Shown here piece by piece: positions 1 to 7,411 of a stretch of DNA of 64,000 nt; positions within the stretch are counted from its first letter, which is position 1; the number at the start of each line of letters is the position of its first letter. The translations under genes were made by a program, and so were the position numbers. The stretch comes from Halospeciosus flavus (lineage in GTDB: Archaea > Halobacteriota > Halobacteria > Halobacteriales > Halobacteriaceae), in assembly GCF_029814175.1 (NCBI RefSeq), contig NZ_CP122312.1, positions 992,001 through 1,056,000 of the forward strand, in the 5' to 3' direction. The notes under the pieces are model-generated. The model made no database searches. It was not told the DNA's origin and saw only the letters and a program-made list of their open reading frames with translations.

Positions 1-485
1 AGCGGCCCGGCGACGACCTATCTCCAAACGAACTCAAGGGGGCGATTAGGGAGTACGCCGAGACCGTGGACATAGACGTACCTCTTGACGAGGTCGAGAT
101 TCAAGTCTCGAAGCGACTCCGCCGAGCGGCGGGGAAGGCGGGCAAGAAGAACGGTGACCTCTTTATGAGGTTCGCGTGGAAGGCGTACCAGTCGTGGGGC
201 TGGAACGACGACTTCGAGGGGACGATTCGGCACGAACTCGTCCACATCTGGGAGTACGTCAACTTCGACAAAGGCGGCCACGGGCGGCGCTTCAAGCGGA
301 AGGCCCGCGAATTGGACGCGCCCCGGCATTGCCCCTCGTTCGCTAACGAGGAGGCCCGGTGGTTCCTCGTCTGTGAAGCCTGCGGGAAGAAGACGCCGCG
401 CTTCAAGCGGTCGAAAATCGTGGAGAACCCCGGCCCGTACCGTTCGGGGTGTTGCCGAGCGCGGATTCGCGTTGAGGACGCATAA
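1..485 (+). CDS. SprT-like zinc metallopeptidase (5' partial)
   Basis: The frame is open from base 3 at the window edge, so the true start lies to the left; a GTG at 66 is the first internal start-like codon. The protein has an HELVH zinc-metallopeptidase motif (HExxH) in its middle, a following Gly/His/Arg-rich stretch, and a C-terminal CxxC plus CC pair that looks like the zinc ribbon found in SprT/Spartan proteins. In that family the enzyme degrades DNA-protein crosslinks, which would fit a viral replication region. The stop codon overlaps the next ATG by one base. The family call is fairly secure; the substrate is unknown. Confidence 0.75.
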   Translation, partial: RPGDDLSPNELKGAIREYAETVDIDVPLDEVEIQVSKRLRRAAGKAGKKNGDLFMRFAWKAYQSWGWNDDFEGTIRHELVHIWEYVNFDKGGHGRRFKRKARELDAPRHCPSFANEEARWFLVCEACGKKTPRFKRSKIVENPGPYRSGCCRARIRVEDA

Positions 486-820
486 TGAGCGTCATCTCTC
501 ACAAGGAGTGGGACGACTACGCCGACGCTTACTCCCACGACTTCCCCCTCGACGCCGTGCCCCGAGAGCCGGGCGAGTACCGACCGACCGACCACTTCGT
601 AAATGAGCGCCGTTCCCGCCGCATCGGGGGCGACGTGATACGGGGCTGTATCGAAGAGGGCGAGGTCTACGAAGCCGAGGGCGACAACCGCTACAAGTTC
701 CATTGGTCGCACCCGACGACGCTCCAGACCTACATCCTGATTGTCGAACTAAACCGCTGGGCGTTCCTCGACCCGAGGGACAAGCACGACGCTATCACCG
801 TGTACCGATTCCAGCACTAA
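485..820 (+). CDS. Hypothetical protein, 111 aa
   Basis: Starts in a TAATG overlap with the SprT-like gene, so it is probably translationally coupled to it. The protein is acidic with several aromatic residues (Trp, Tyr) and no Cys, membrane segment or motif that I recognise. It is the last gene of its cluster: the next gene begins after a 14-base gap that carries a CCAGACCCAA element. No function is proposed. Confidence 0.7.
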   Translation: MSVISHKEWDDYADAYSHDFPLDAVPREPGEYRPTDHFVNERRSRRIGGDVIRGCIEEGEVYEAEGDNRYKFHWSHPTTLQTYILIVELNRWAFLDPRDKHDAITVYRFQH

Positions 821-834
821 CCAACCAGACCCAA

Positions 835-1770
835 ATGAGCGAAAACAACCACACCGACAGCGACGAGTTCAGCACCCTGATTGACGACACGGACGAGTTC
901 TACACCCAGCGGGTGGAGGAACTGATGGAGGCCGACGGTCTCACGAAGGCTGAGGCCCGCCGGGCGGCGCTTTACGCGATGAAGGACGGAAGCCCCCTTC
1001 CCTACAAGGTGGTCGAACAACTGCTCCCGCCGGAGGACTGGCACGTTCGAGACCCCGCGAACATCACCTCCGGTGAGTGCGCTATCTGCGACGACACCGT
1101 GTTTATGGCCGAGGCCGACGAGGGCTGTCACTTCTGCGGCGACGGCTCCTACGACGGCGTGAACGACTGGGGCGAACCCACCCACGTCGAGCCGGTCGAA
1201 GACCCCGGCACGGCCCGTTGGAACATCGACCCCGACGACGACCGCTGGTTCATCTGCGGCGGATGCTACGAGGGGATGGACTACCACGGAAGTACCCTTG
1301 TGGTCGTGATGCCGGACGGTCGCCGCTGGAAGGTCACTTACGACGGCTCGGTGGTCTTCGACCACGGCGAATACAACCGCGACTACGAGTGGCTGGAAGA
1401 GGGCGCAGTCTACGACCTCGTTGAAGGCATCGTCCTTGGCGAGAAGCGCGTTCCAGTCGATGGATGGCGCTCCTACTCCGACGGCCCCAGCAACGTCGAG
1501 GTCGAGGCGTGGGACGAGTTCACCACTATCGGCGGCGGGTGGCACTCCACGATGGAGAAGTCCGAGTTCAGCGAGCGCATCAACGACCTCACCGGAGGTG
1601 AGGCACTCCCGCCGTTCCCGATGGCCGTCCGGTTCGGCACCACCAGCAACGTGTTCTCGATGATGGTGGACGTGTACGCTCCGGCTGACTGTATCGAGGA
1701 CGCGGCGGCCTTTATGGGCCACAAGAAGCACTCCGGCCTCGCCGGGGGCATCTCCTACAAGGCCGACTAA
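835..1770 (+). CDS. Cys-containing hypothetical protein, 311 aa
   Basis: The start at 835 is chosen because CCAGACCCAA (825-834) abuts this ATG, as at other gene starts in this region; the frame stays open upstream to 703 but that part overlaps the previous gene. The N-terminal third is acidic and helical. A putative zinc site (CxxC, then CxxC about 16 residues on, and a further CxxC near residue 140) occupies the middle. The C-terminal half is probably beta-rich. I do not recognise the family. Confidence 0.75.
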   Translation: MSENNHTDSDEFSTLIDDTDEFYTQRVEELMEADGLTKAEARRAALYAMKDGSPLPYKVVEQLLPPEDWHVRDPANITSGECAICDDTVFMAEADEGCHFCGDGSYDGVNDWGEPTHVEPVEDPGTARWNIDPDDDRWFICGGCYEGMDYHGSTLVVVMPDGRRWKVTYDGSVVFDHGEYNRDYEWLEEGAVYDLVEGIVLGEKRVPVDGWRSYSDGPSNVEVEAWDEFTTIGGGWHSTMEKSEFSERINDLTGGEALPPFPMAVRFGTTSNVFSMMVDVYAPADCIEDAAAFMGHKKHSGLAGGISYKAD

Positions 1771-1805
1771 CCAGAAGGCCCCTTCCCCGTACCGTTGCCG
1801 ATGAC

Positions 1806-1817
1806 CCCCTTCGGGGG
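1806..1817 (+). promoter_or_regulatory. CCCC-TTCG-GGGG tetraloop hairpin in the leader of the 1853 gene
   Basis: Four C and four G residues flank a TTCG tetraloop. An outer arm, CCCGT near 1787 pairing with ACGGG near 1817, could extend the fold. It lies between the stop at 1770 and the start at 1853, 23 bases before the CCAGACCCAA element at 1841. It could be a terminator for the upstream gene or a structured 5' leader. Confidence 0.4.
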
Positions 1818-1852
1818 ACGGGCAGGCACGACTGAACCAACCAGACCCAACT

Positions 1853-2161
1853 ATGGCACGACTCAACATTGAGGAAATCGGAGAGGCGTTCGCAAACGGC
1901 GACTACGACCACCACAACAGCACTATGTCGGTTCGCTCCGCGACCGGCAAGAACGACAGCGGCCTGCTCTACTCCTACGGAGCCGTCATCGCGGCCCGGT
2001 TCAGCGACGGCCACATCGTCTTCTACGACGGCTGGTACGGCTACTCGGTGACGACCAGCGGCCACATCACGAAACTCAAGGATGCCGTCGAGGCGGCGGG
2101 AGCCGAGTACGACGAAAGCACCGGGAAGTTCGGTGAGGAACCCGAGGCGGTGACCGCCTAA
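1853..2161 (+). CDS. Hypothetical protein, 102 aa
   Basis: Preceded by CCAGACCCAA at 1841-1850, two bases before the ATG. The protein has a helical N-terminus, a central stretch rich in Tyr, Ser and Gly that is probably beta-strand, and an acidic tail. There are no Cys residues or membrane segments. Its stop overlaps the next ATG (TAATG), so it is coupled to a zinc-ribbon microprotein. No family recognised. Confidence 0.7.
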   Translation: MARLNIEEIGEAFANGDYDHHNSTMSVRSATGKNDSGLLYSYGAVIAARFSDGHIVFYDGWYGYSVTTSGHITKLKDAVEAAGAEYDESTGKFGEEPEAVTA

Positions 2162-2262
2162 TGGCGGCTCAAGAGATGGTGTGCCCCGACTGCCGGGGCC
2201 AGCAAGTCCGGCTCGACGGCGGCTGTCCCGTCTGCCTCCAATGCGGCTGGAGTAAGTGTTAG
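2161..2262 (+). CDS. Zinc-ribbon microprotein, 33 aa
   Basis: ATG at 2161 overlaps the previous stop codon (TAATG) and the frame closes with TAG at 2260. The 33 residues contain CPDC, CPVC and CxxxxC, six cysteines in all, compatible with one zinc knuckle or ribbon. The start overlap, the Cys spacing and a GTG start one base after the stop for the next frame together support a real gene despite its size. Possible role: a small nucleic-acid or protein-binding adaptor. Confidence 0.6.
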   Translation: MAAQEMVCPDCRGQQVRLDGGCPVCLQCGWSKC

Positions 2263-2263
2263 C

Positions 2264-2446
2264 GTGGGAACGAAGCCCGACAGCGGCCACCACGGCGGGA
2301 ATAGCCTGTACGGGGTAATGCGGCTCATCGTTGAAGACCGCGACGGGAACGTTCTCGTGGAGGGATTCATCTCCGACTCGGAGTTGACCTACGACCCGAA
2401 CCCCGACTTCACGGTGACCATCGACCCAGCAGAGGGGGAGATATAG
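2264..2446 (+). CDS. Hypothetical protein, 60 aa
   Basis: GTG start one base after the stop of the zinc-ribbon microprotein; an ATG at 2318 is the alternative. The C-terminal part alternates hydrophobic and charged residues like a small beta-sheet protein. It ends the cluster before the repeat-bearing gap at 2447-2544. Function unknown. Confidence 0.5.
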   Translation: MGTKPDSGHHGGNSLYGVMRLIVEDRDGNVLVEGFISDSELTYDPNPDFTVTIDPAEGEI

Positions 2447-2451
2447 AGGGG

Positions 2452-2518
2452 GAGTCCTATTCGGTATTCCCCTATTCGGCTTCCCCAATCCAGCAGGAAC
2501 CCCGACTCTCCTGTTGGG
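2452..2518. repeat. Intergenic repeat block, first copy of a family also at 8.5 and 9.8 kb
   Basis: Bases 2452-2469 are the exact reverse complement of 8623-8640 (18 of 18). Bases 2481-2518 align directly with 8525-8563 (TTCCCCAAT, CAGGAAC, ACTCTC, TTGGGA in the same order). The block sits just upstream of the CCAGACCCAA-like element of the 2545 gene. Shared multi-part intergenic DNA suggests a protein-binding site or a replication element, not coding sequence. Confidence 0.7.
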
Positions 2519-2544
2519 ACTAACCAGACCCAGAGTATCCAGAT

Positions 2545-2871
2545 ATGACCCTAACCGTAGAACCAGAGAAGTACCGCATAGAGACCCAGACGGCCACCGT
2601 TGGGGACACCGTTACCGTCCCGTACCACTCCGTCGGTATCAGCGTCCACCCGCTGACTCCGTTCGAGCAGTCCGTGACGGTCTCCTACCTCGTCCCGAAC
2701 GACGCCGACAGCAGGGCCAGCGGGGCCGGTGACGGCAACGAGTTCACCATCGAGGAGCGAGTGTTCGGCCTCGGGGAGTACGCCGACGTGGAACTCCCCT
2801 ACTACGCCACCGGAACCACCGTGTTCAGCCCTGTGGACGACGAACTGACGTTCGTTTACTACCTCGGCTGA
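2545..2871 (+). CDS. Beta-rich hypothetical protein, 108 aa
   Basis: The upstream element is CCAGACCCAG at 2524-2533, 11 bases from the ATG, the longest spacing of the set. The protein is acidic and rich in Val, Thr and Tyr in alternating patterns, as in an Ig-like or jelly-roll fold. It has no Cys and no signal peptide. The stop is immediately followed by an inverted repeat with TGAAA boxes (2873-2907). No family recognised. Confidence 0.65.
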   Translation: MTLTVEPEKYRIETQTATVGDTVTVPYHSVGISVHPLTPFEQSVTVSYLVPNDADSRASGAGDGNEFTIEERVFGLGEYADVELPYYATGTTVFSPVDDELTFVYYLG

Positions 2872-2872
2872 C

Positions 2873-2907
2873 CGCTCCACAGTTTGAAACATCTATGAAA
2901 GGGAGCG
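2873..2907 (+). promoter_or_regulatory. Inverted repeat enclosing paired TGAAA boxes (site 1)
   Basis: The arms CGCTCC and GGAGCG enclose two TGAAA boxes 11 bases apart. Four other intergenic gaps (4665, 6640, 11249, 19611) have the same layout with different arm sequences that still pair. It lies right after a stop codon and 27 bases before the CCAGACCCAA element of the next gene. It is probably a viral promoter or operator, or an RNA hairpin. Confidence 0.6.
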
Positions 2908-2944
2908 ACGGCATCGAGCGGCGACCAAACCAACCAGACCCAAA

Positions 2945-3334
2945 ATGAACGACACCCCAATCGCTGAGATTGAACTGACCGACGACCACTTCGACTTCCT
3001 GTTCAACGCCGGGGCCAGCCCGAAACTCATCGAGGTCGTCACGAAGACGCTCGACGAACTCCCCAGCACGGTCAACCGGAACAGCGCCCGGAGCGAAGTC
3101 CAGAAGTACGTCAAGTGGGGCAACCTCGACGGTTCGGTTCCCCCGGAGGAGTTCAGCCACATCGGCGGCCACTTCTTCACAGCCCTCTGGAACGGCGACC
3201 TCTACGAAGCCTTCTGCCGGGCCGACCTAAACAACCGGAAGATTCTCCTCGACGTGTTCGGGGAGCGCCGCATCAACACCGACCGACCCGACCACCGGCA
3301 CCCGACGGTCGGCCAACTCGGGGGTGTGGCCTGA
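2945..3334 (+). CDS. Hypothetical protein, 129 aa
   Basis: CCAGACCCAA at 2934-2943 lies one base before the ATG. The sequence looks all-helical, with an acidic N-terminus and a His/Arg-rich tail. First gene of a cluster of three joined by ATGA overlaps (3334 and 3492), so the three products may act together. No recognised motif. Confidence 0.7.
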   Translation: MNDTPIAEIELTDDHFDFLFNAGASPKLIEVVTKTLDELPSTVNRNSARSEVQKYVKWGNLDGSVPPEEFSHIGGHFFTALWNGDLYEAFCRADLNNRKILLDVFGERRINTDRPDHRHPTVGQLGGVA

Positions 3335-3492
3335 TGAAGTACGTCGTCCTCTTCAACGTCCCCGAGTGGCAGGAGGGCTGGGGCTACTCGAAGAACACGC
3401 TCTTCGACACCCGACACGACGCCGCTGGGGCGATGGCCCGGCTCGCCCGGCTGAACCCAGACGTGGATTACAAACTCGACGTGTTCGGCTGA
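3334..3492 (+). CDS. Small hypothetical protein, 52 aa
   Basis: ATGA overlap with the previous gene, and the next gene starts in its own stop (TGATGG). The protein starts with a beta-strand (KYVVLFNV) followed by aromatic residues and a helix, reminiscent of small ferredoxin-fold proteins. The tight overlaps on both sides are the main evidence that it is expressed. Confidence 0.6.
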   Translation: MKYVVLFNVPEWQEGWGYSKNTLFDTRHDAAGAMARLARLNPDVDYKLDVFG

Positions 3493-3668
3493 TGGCGTCC
3501 GAGCAATCGACGCTCTGCGACCCCGAAGAGACTCGGCCTTCCCGCCCTGAAGGGGCCTGCCTCCTCTGGGACGAGTGCGGCAATATGACGCCGGGCGGAG
3601 CGGAGTCGAACAACCAGATGTGCGACGAGTGCCTTGACGCGGCCCGCGCTCGGGGCCGAGGCATCTAA
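3492..3668 (+). CDS. Cys-rich small protein, 58 aa
   Basis: Starts in the TGATG overlap at 3490-3494. Five Cys residues, at about positions 9, 23, 29, 44 and 47, with the last pair as CxxC, suggest a treble-clef or zinc-knuckle protein. It is last in its cluster; the next gene has its own CCAGACCCAA element. Confidence 0.6.
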   Translation: MASEQSTLCDPEETRPSRPEGACLLWDECGNMTPGGAESNNQMCDECLDAARARGRGI

Positions 3669-3688
3669 CCACCCAACCAGACCCAATT

Positions 3689-3982
3689 ATGGCAAACGAC
3701 GAACACCAGCACGCTGAAGTAACGGTTCGAGTATCGCTTCCCGTCAACGCGGAGTCCGACGACGACCGCCGGATGAACCTTATCGCGGACGCCGTTCACG
3801 ACGCCGTCGGCTCCGGTATGGCCGAGAACCACGGCGTCATCAACACGGAACTCCTGTTCACGGAGACCCCCGAAGAGGCCGCCGAGCGAGCGATGGCCGA
3901 GGCCGAAGCCCGAGCCGAGGCGAAGGCCGAGCGCCGCTACGAGCGCCACCTCGAAGACCGGGCCGGGAGGCACCTTCGATGA
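3689..3982 (+). CDS. Hypothetical protein with charged C-terminal helix, 97 aa
   Basis: CCAGACCCAA at 3677-3686 is two bases before the ATG. The N-terminal half has a beta-strand/helix pattern; the last 40 residues form one long Glu/Ala/Arg-rich helix, probably a coiled coil. The stop overlaps the next start (ATGA). Function unknown. Confidence 0.7.
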   Translation: MANDEHQHAEVTVRVSLPVNAESDDDRRMNLIADAVHDAVGSGMAENHGVINTELLFTETPEEAAERAMAEAEARAEAKAERRYERHLEDRAGRHLR

Positions 3983-4299
3983 AGCACGAAGACCACGTCC
4001 CGGCGACGGGCAAAATCGGGTGGCACGAGATAGCGAACTACCCGGAGTTCCTGAAGTGGCAGTATTCGGATACCCCCTACCGGGTGGTCGTCCACCTGAA
4101 CGACCGGGGCCACTTCGAGGCGCTATTCACGTCGTGGTATCCCGGCCCGTCCTACCGAATCCGGGGCAACTGCGGGGGCGGTCACAAGGGCCGTATGCTC
4201 GCCGTAGCCGCCGCGAAGGATTGGATGGGGGAGAACAGTCACGGATGCCCGCCGCCGAAGCAGATGGCCGTAGAGGCCGGTCAGATAGCGGCGTACTAA
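3979..4299 (+). CDS. Hypothetical protein, 106 aa
   Basis: ATGA overlap with the preceding coiled-coil protein. It contains several His and Trp residues, a Gly-rich GNCGGGH segment in the middle and a short Ala-rich helix. Resemblance to a known family is not clear; phosphate or nucleic-acid contact by the Gly-rich loop is only a guess. Confidence 0.65.
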   Translation: MKHEDHVPATGKIGWHEIANYPEFLKWQYSDTPYRVVVHLNDRGHFEALFTSWYPGPSYRIRGNCGGGHKGRMLAVAAAKDWMGENSHGCPPPKQMAVEAGQIAAY

Positions 4300-4308
4300 C
4301 CAGACCCA

Positions 4309-4659
4309 ATGATGAAAAACCGACTCGAAGAGACGACAGCAGTACCAACTGACGACCTGATTCAGCACGCGATGTTCCTCGCCCACGAGGTCGGGGACTG
4401 GAGAGTGCCGTCCCCTGAAGACCTTGCCGACGAAGACGCGCTCTACGACGGCGTGCGGGCCTCGAACGTGAAGGACGTAGAGGTTCACGACGACGGCGTT
4501 CTCCTAATCGGCGCGTTCGACGTGGCCGTGGTGACCGACTACATCCGAGGGTCGTGGCACCACCCGCCTGAGGTGAAGACACGCCGGGAAGAGGCCTTCT
4601 TCTCGGTGATGTTCGAGTGGGACGACGGCGGTTACGCGACCGTCGAAGTCGAGTTCTAA
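4309..4659 (+). CDS. Acidic hypothetical protein, 116 aa
   Basis: Two adjacent ATG codons (4309 and 4312) follow CCAGACCCAA at 4300-4309; the element overlaps the first ATG, so the second may be the real start. The protein is strongly acidic, with a helical N-terminus and beta-strands rich in Val and aromatic residues at the C-terminus. It stands alone between two regulatory gaps. Confidence 0.7.
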   Translation: MMKNRLEETTAVPTDDLIQHAMFLAHEVGDWRVPSPEDLADEDALYDGVRASNVKDVEVHDDGVLLIGAFDVAVVTDYIRGSWHHPPEVKTRREEAFFSVMFEWDDGGYATVEVEF

Positions 4660-4664
4660 CGGCC

Positions 4665-4701
4665 CTTCCCGAGTCTGAAAATGTATGAAAGCGGCGGGAA
4701 G
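4665..4701 (+). promoter_or_regulatory. Inverted repeat enclosing paired TGAAA boxes (site 2)
   Basis: The arms CTTCCCG and CGGGAAG enclose TGAAA boxes 10 bases apart. The surrounding 4660-4708 is nearly identical to 19606-19655, differing by one inserted base and two transitions; one of these keeps the stem paired as T-G. It lies right after the stop at 4659 and before the CCAGACCCAA element at 4714-4723. Confidence 0.7.
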
Positions 4702-4725
4702 CGAGGTGACCGACCAGACCCAACT

Positions 4726-5067
4726 ATGGCAGACCAAATCAACATCATCGACCCAATCACGGGGGAACCCGTGGACGTTGACCGACACCCGAGCAACCGC
4801 GTGCCCGTAACGGCCCTTCCCGAGATGACCGAGGCCGAGCGCCGGGCGCGGCTCGGTGACGAGATGCCGGGAAGCACCCTTCCGGTGGTTATCCGGGCGG
4901 ACTTCCGGGCCGACCCCGTCGAGGGCGACCAAGGCACCTTCACGAAAATCGTGGAAGAGGACTGCCCGACGTGCGGTTACGACCGGGCGAACTTCACGTA
5001 CCACACTCTCGCCGGAGTGGGTTACGTCGAGTGTCGAGCCTGCGGCGACGGCATCGAGGAGATATAG
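4726..5067 (+). CDS. Zinc-ribbon protein, 113 aa
   Basis: The start at 4726 is chosen over an in-frame ATG at 4681, because CCAGACCCAA (4714-4723) lies two bases before it and 4681 falls inside the TGAAA repeat. The first 60 residues are extended and acidic. The C-terminal part has CPTCG and CRACG knuckles about 25 residues apart, a classic zinc ribbon. It is likely to bind nucleic acid or protein; the next gene follows its stop directly. Confidence 0.75.
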   Translation: MADQINIIDPITGEPVDVDRHPSNRVPVTALPEMTEAERRARLGDEMPGSTLPVVIRADFRADPVEGDQGTFTKIVEEDCPTCGYDRANFTYHTLAGVGYVECRACGDGIEEI

Positions 5068-5280
5068 ATGAACCCCGGAGACCGCGTCTACTTCAAGTAC
5101 GGCGCACAGAAAGCGTGGGGAACCGTCCGGTCGGCTGGCGAGAAGCGCGTTCACGTCCAATCGGGGAGTGAAGGCGTCTACATCGACCCCGACGACGTAC
5201 TGAAGGTTGAGCCGGAGCCGGAGAACCGGCTGAACCTGCTGGGCGAGCGGCTTCGCTTCAGCGGCGGCCTTGGACAGTAG
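5068..5280 (+). CDS. Small SH3-like beta protein, 70 aa
   Basis: ATG directly follows the TAG stop of the zinc-ribbon gene. The pattern (GDRVYFKYG...WGTVRSAGEKRVHVQ) resembles KOW/SH3-like small barrels, and a similar protein occurs at 23870. It probably binds RNA, DNA or a protein partner. The C-terminal tail is helical. Confidence 0.65.
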   Translation: MNPGDRVYFKYGAQKAWGTVRSAGEKRVHVQSGSEGVYIDPDDVLKVEPEPENRLNLLGERLRFSGGLGQ

Positions 5281-5306
5281 CGAGAACACCCCTTCCAGAC
5301 CCAACA

Positions 5307-6623
5307 ATGTCTATCGAGACCCAGACCCAGAGCGACAGCAGTATCGAGACCGAGACCATCGACAACCCCGAGCGCGGATGCGGCTACCTCAAGAGCGGGA
5401 AGGCGTACCTCCGGTCGGACGTAGGCCCCGGCGGCGACCTCCCGGCGTTCGTGGAGTTCGCGGAGCCGGTTCCCTTCAAGGAGAACCGGAAGCGGTCTTA
5501 CAAGGAGTTCCCCGGCCTCCAGTTCGAGTTGGCCGTCACCGGCCCCGGCGGTATGACCGAGACCGTGCCGGAGGGCGAGGCTTCCCGCCACGTTGAGCGC
5601 CTGCTTGCCGACCGCCCGACCGGCACCCACGCTGGGGAGATGGTCGAGTTCGAGAGCCACGACCTGCTCCTCTCCGTCGGGAAGTCCCACTACCGGGCGG
5701 TCGAAGAGTTCGTTGACGAGGCTCGCGTCCACGGCGTCTCGAAGGCTATCTCCGTAACCAGCGGGAACGCGCCGCCCGAGATTAACCCCGGACGCACCCG
5801 GCTCTTCCTCATCCACCCGAACGCGGTTCGGACGACGAAGGAGGTCGAGACGACCTTCTCGGAGTACGACCCCGAGACCGACACTCTGCTCACCGTGAAC
5901 GGCGAGCCGGTCGAGAACGAGCCGGTGGTGACGGAGACCGCCGACCCCGACCTCCCCGTGACGCTTGAGCGCCGCCTTCGGACGGCGGGCATCTTCGGCT
6001 ACACGTACCTCACTCGGGTCGTCTACACGGAGGACGAGGACGGTGAGATTCCGAAGTATGTCCAAGACTACGAGGCGACCGGCGACCTCGACGTGGTCAA
6101 GCCCGGCAAGCCCGAGCCGTACAGCGAGCAAGAGGCCTTCAACGACGACGGCGAACTCAAAGAAGAGTACGACGACGCCCTCGACGCTGAGGCTATCGTT
6201 GAGGGACTGGAGGCCGCCGAAGACGAGGTTCGGGAGTTCGCGGAGACGTTCACCCCGGACGGCGAAGGGGCCTTCCTCCGGGGCGACCTCGACGCCGGGA
6301 AGGACGAGCAGGAACCCGCGACGGTTCCCGACTTCGACGTGACCGAGATGGAGCGAGCCGACTTCGGAGACCTCGCCGGACAGGGCTGGGTCGAAGCCGA
6401 AAGCCCCCTTATGGCCCACGACGCCCTGAGTGGGGCCGACGATGGAGCGTTGGCCGTCGTCCACGGGGAGAGCGGCCCGGAAGCAGTCTTCCCCAGCAAC
6501 AACCTGAACGTCACCGAGAAGGGCGGTTACACGCAGGGCGTGAGCGTGGTAGGCCCCTACCGCGTTGAAGCCCGGCTCCTGAACACGGGCGGTCGCCGCG
6601 TGAAAGTCGAGCAGACCCGGTAG
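5307..6623 (+). CDS. Large acidic hypothetical protein, 438 aa
   Basis: CCAGACCCAA at 5295-5304 precedes the ATG by two bases. It is the largest gene in the left part. The N-terminal 250 residues look like a mixed alpha/beta domain, residues 260-340 are very acidic and helical, and the C-terminal 80 residues look beta-rich with several Gly and Val. No catalytic motif is recognised. Its size, single-gene layout and own leader suggest a main viral early protein. Confidence 0.75.
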   Translation: MSIETQTQSDSSIETETIDNPERGCGYLKSGKAYLRSDVGPGGDLPAFVEFAEPVPFKENRKRSYKEFPGLQFELAVTGPGGMTETVPEGEASRHVERLLADRPTGTHAGEMVEFESHDLLLSVGKSHYRAVEEFVDEARVHGVSKAISVTSGNAPPEINPGRTRLFLIHPNAVRTTKEVETTFSEYDPETDTLLTVNGEPVENEPVVTETADPDLPVTLERRLRTAGIFGYTYLTRVVYTEDEDGEIPKYVQDYEATGDLDVVKPGKPEPYSEQEAFNDDGELKEEYDDALDAEAIVEGLEAAEDEVREFAETFTPDGEGAFLRGDLDAGKDEQEPATVPDFDVTEMERADFGDLAGQGWVEAESPLMAHDALSGADDGALAVVHGESGPEAVFPSNNLNVTEKGGYTQGVSVVGPYRVEARLLNTGGRRVKVEQTR

Positions 6624-6639
6624 AGCGGAGAAGTTAAGC

Positions 6640-6678
6640 CCTCTCCCGGCCTGAAATTCATTGATAGCCCCGGAGAGG
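6640..6678 (+). promoter_or_regulatory. Inverted repeat enclosing TGAAA and TGATA boxes (site 3)
   Basis: The arms CCTCTCC and GGAGAGG flank TGAAA and TGATA boxes 10 bases apart. Same position relative to genes as the other four sites: after a stop codon and shortly before a leader element, here the variant CCAGACCT before the ATG at 6694. Confidence 0.55.
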
Positions 6679-6693
6679 CAACCAACCAGACCT

Positions 6694-6879
6694 ATGCCGA
6701 ATTACGCCTGTCAACACGACGGGGACGGCTTCTACTCCGAGACGGAGACTCACCACGGCTCTTATGAAGTGTGGGTTTGCGCCGAGTGCGGCCACGAAGT
6801 CCCCATAGATTTACGAAGCCCAGAGCGCCTTAAACGAGTAACCAATGCAACAGGGGGCGCAAGAAGGACTACTGAATAA
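6694..6879 (+). CDS. Small Cys-rich protein, 61 aa
   Basis: Start chosen at 6694, right after the degenerate leader element CCAACCAGACCT. The protein has CxH near residue 6 and CAECGHE near residue 34, so it could hold one zinc. Its last 35 bases overlap the next gene in another frame; the base composition becomes AT-richer from about 6800, so the C-terminus may have been altered when the next gene arrived. Confidence 0.55.
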   Translation: MPNYACQHDGDGFYSETETHHGSYEVWVCAECGHEVPIDLRSPERLKRVTNATGGARRTTE

Positions 6880-7402
6880 CCTCGGACAACTTCTATCTCT
6901 TGAGACTATTTCGGCAGTAGGAACACTTCTAATACTCTTCTTTACGGGGCTAACGTTTTGGCACCAAGTCATCAGAACACCGCGTTCAGAGGTGAGCCTA
7001 TCTGTAAAAGAACGGTCTGAGCCGTACTCATTAGGCAAATCAAATCATACCTTCCGTGCGCCCACGGCTCAGTTATCCAATAGTGGAAAGATGGTCGCGC
7101 TTATCGAGGATGCTGATGCCTCTGCCACCTTCTTGGATTGTCAAAGTAGAGAAGAACTGGACGACGAGGCTCTACAAAGCGAAATCGAGGTCGGCATTAG
7201 CAGGCTGGGAAGAAATACCAAATTGAAGAGTGGTTCTACCCGCCGAGATAAAGCAAGTATCTCGATAGATGACGTAACAAAACTCCCCCCGGAGTTCCAA
7301 ATCAGAGTCAGATACGAATACGAAATAAAGGACAATATTAGGGAATATGAGAAGTCTATCCCGACTGAGTTCAAGTTCATAAATGAGGCTGTTGCTGAAT
7401 AA
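6845..7402 (+). CDS. Single-pass membrane protein, 185 aa, atypical composition
   Basis: A hydrophobic helix at about residues 20-40 near the N-terminus is followed by a soluble domain of about 140 residues with strands and charged helices. The gene is clearly AT-richer than its neighbours, lacks the CCAGACCCAA leader and overlaps the preceding gene out of frame, all pointing to later acquisition. Many phage morons acting on the host membrane, for example in superinfection exclusion, look like this; that role is only inferred. Confidence 0.7.
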   Translation: MQQGAQEGLLNNLGQLLSLETISAVGTLLILFFTGLTFWHQVIRTPRSEVSLSVKERSEPYSLGKSNHTFRAPTAQLSNSGKMVALIEDADASATFLDCQSREELDDEALQSEIEVGISRLGRNTKLKSGSTRRDKASISIDDVTKLPPEFQIRVRYEYEIKDNIREYEKSIPTEFKFINEAVAE

Positions 7403-7411
7403 CAGCAGAAG

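Noticed and set aside
825..834. CCAGACCCAA as a Shine-Dalgarno site
   Set aside because: It has no complementarity to the 3' end of archaeal 16S rRNA (anti-SD CCUCC) and often touches the ATG, leaving no room for a ribosome spacing.
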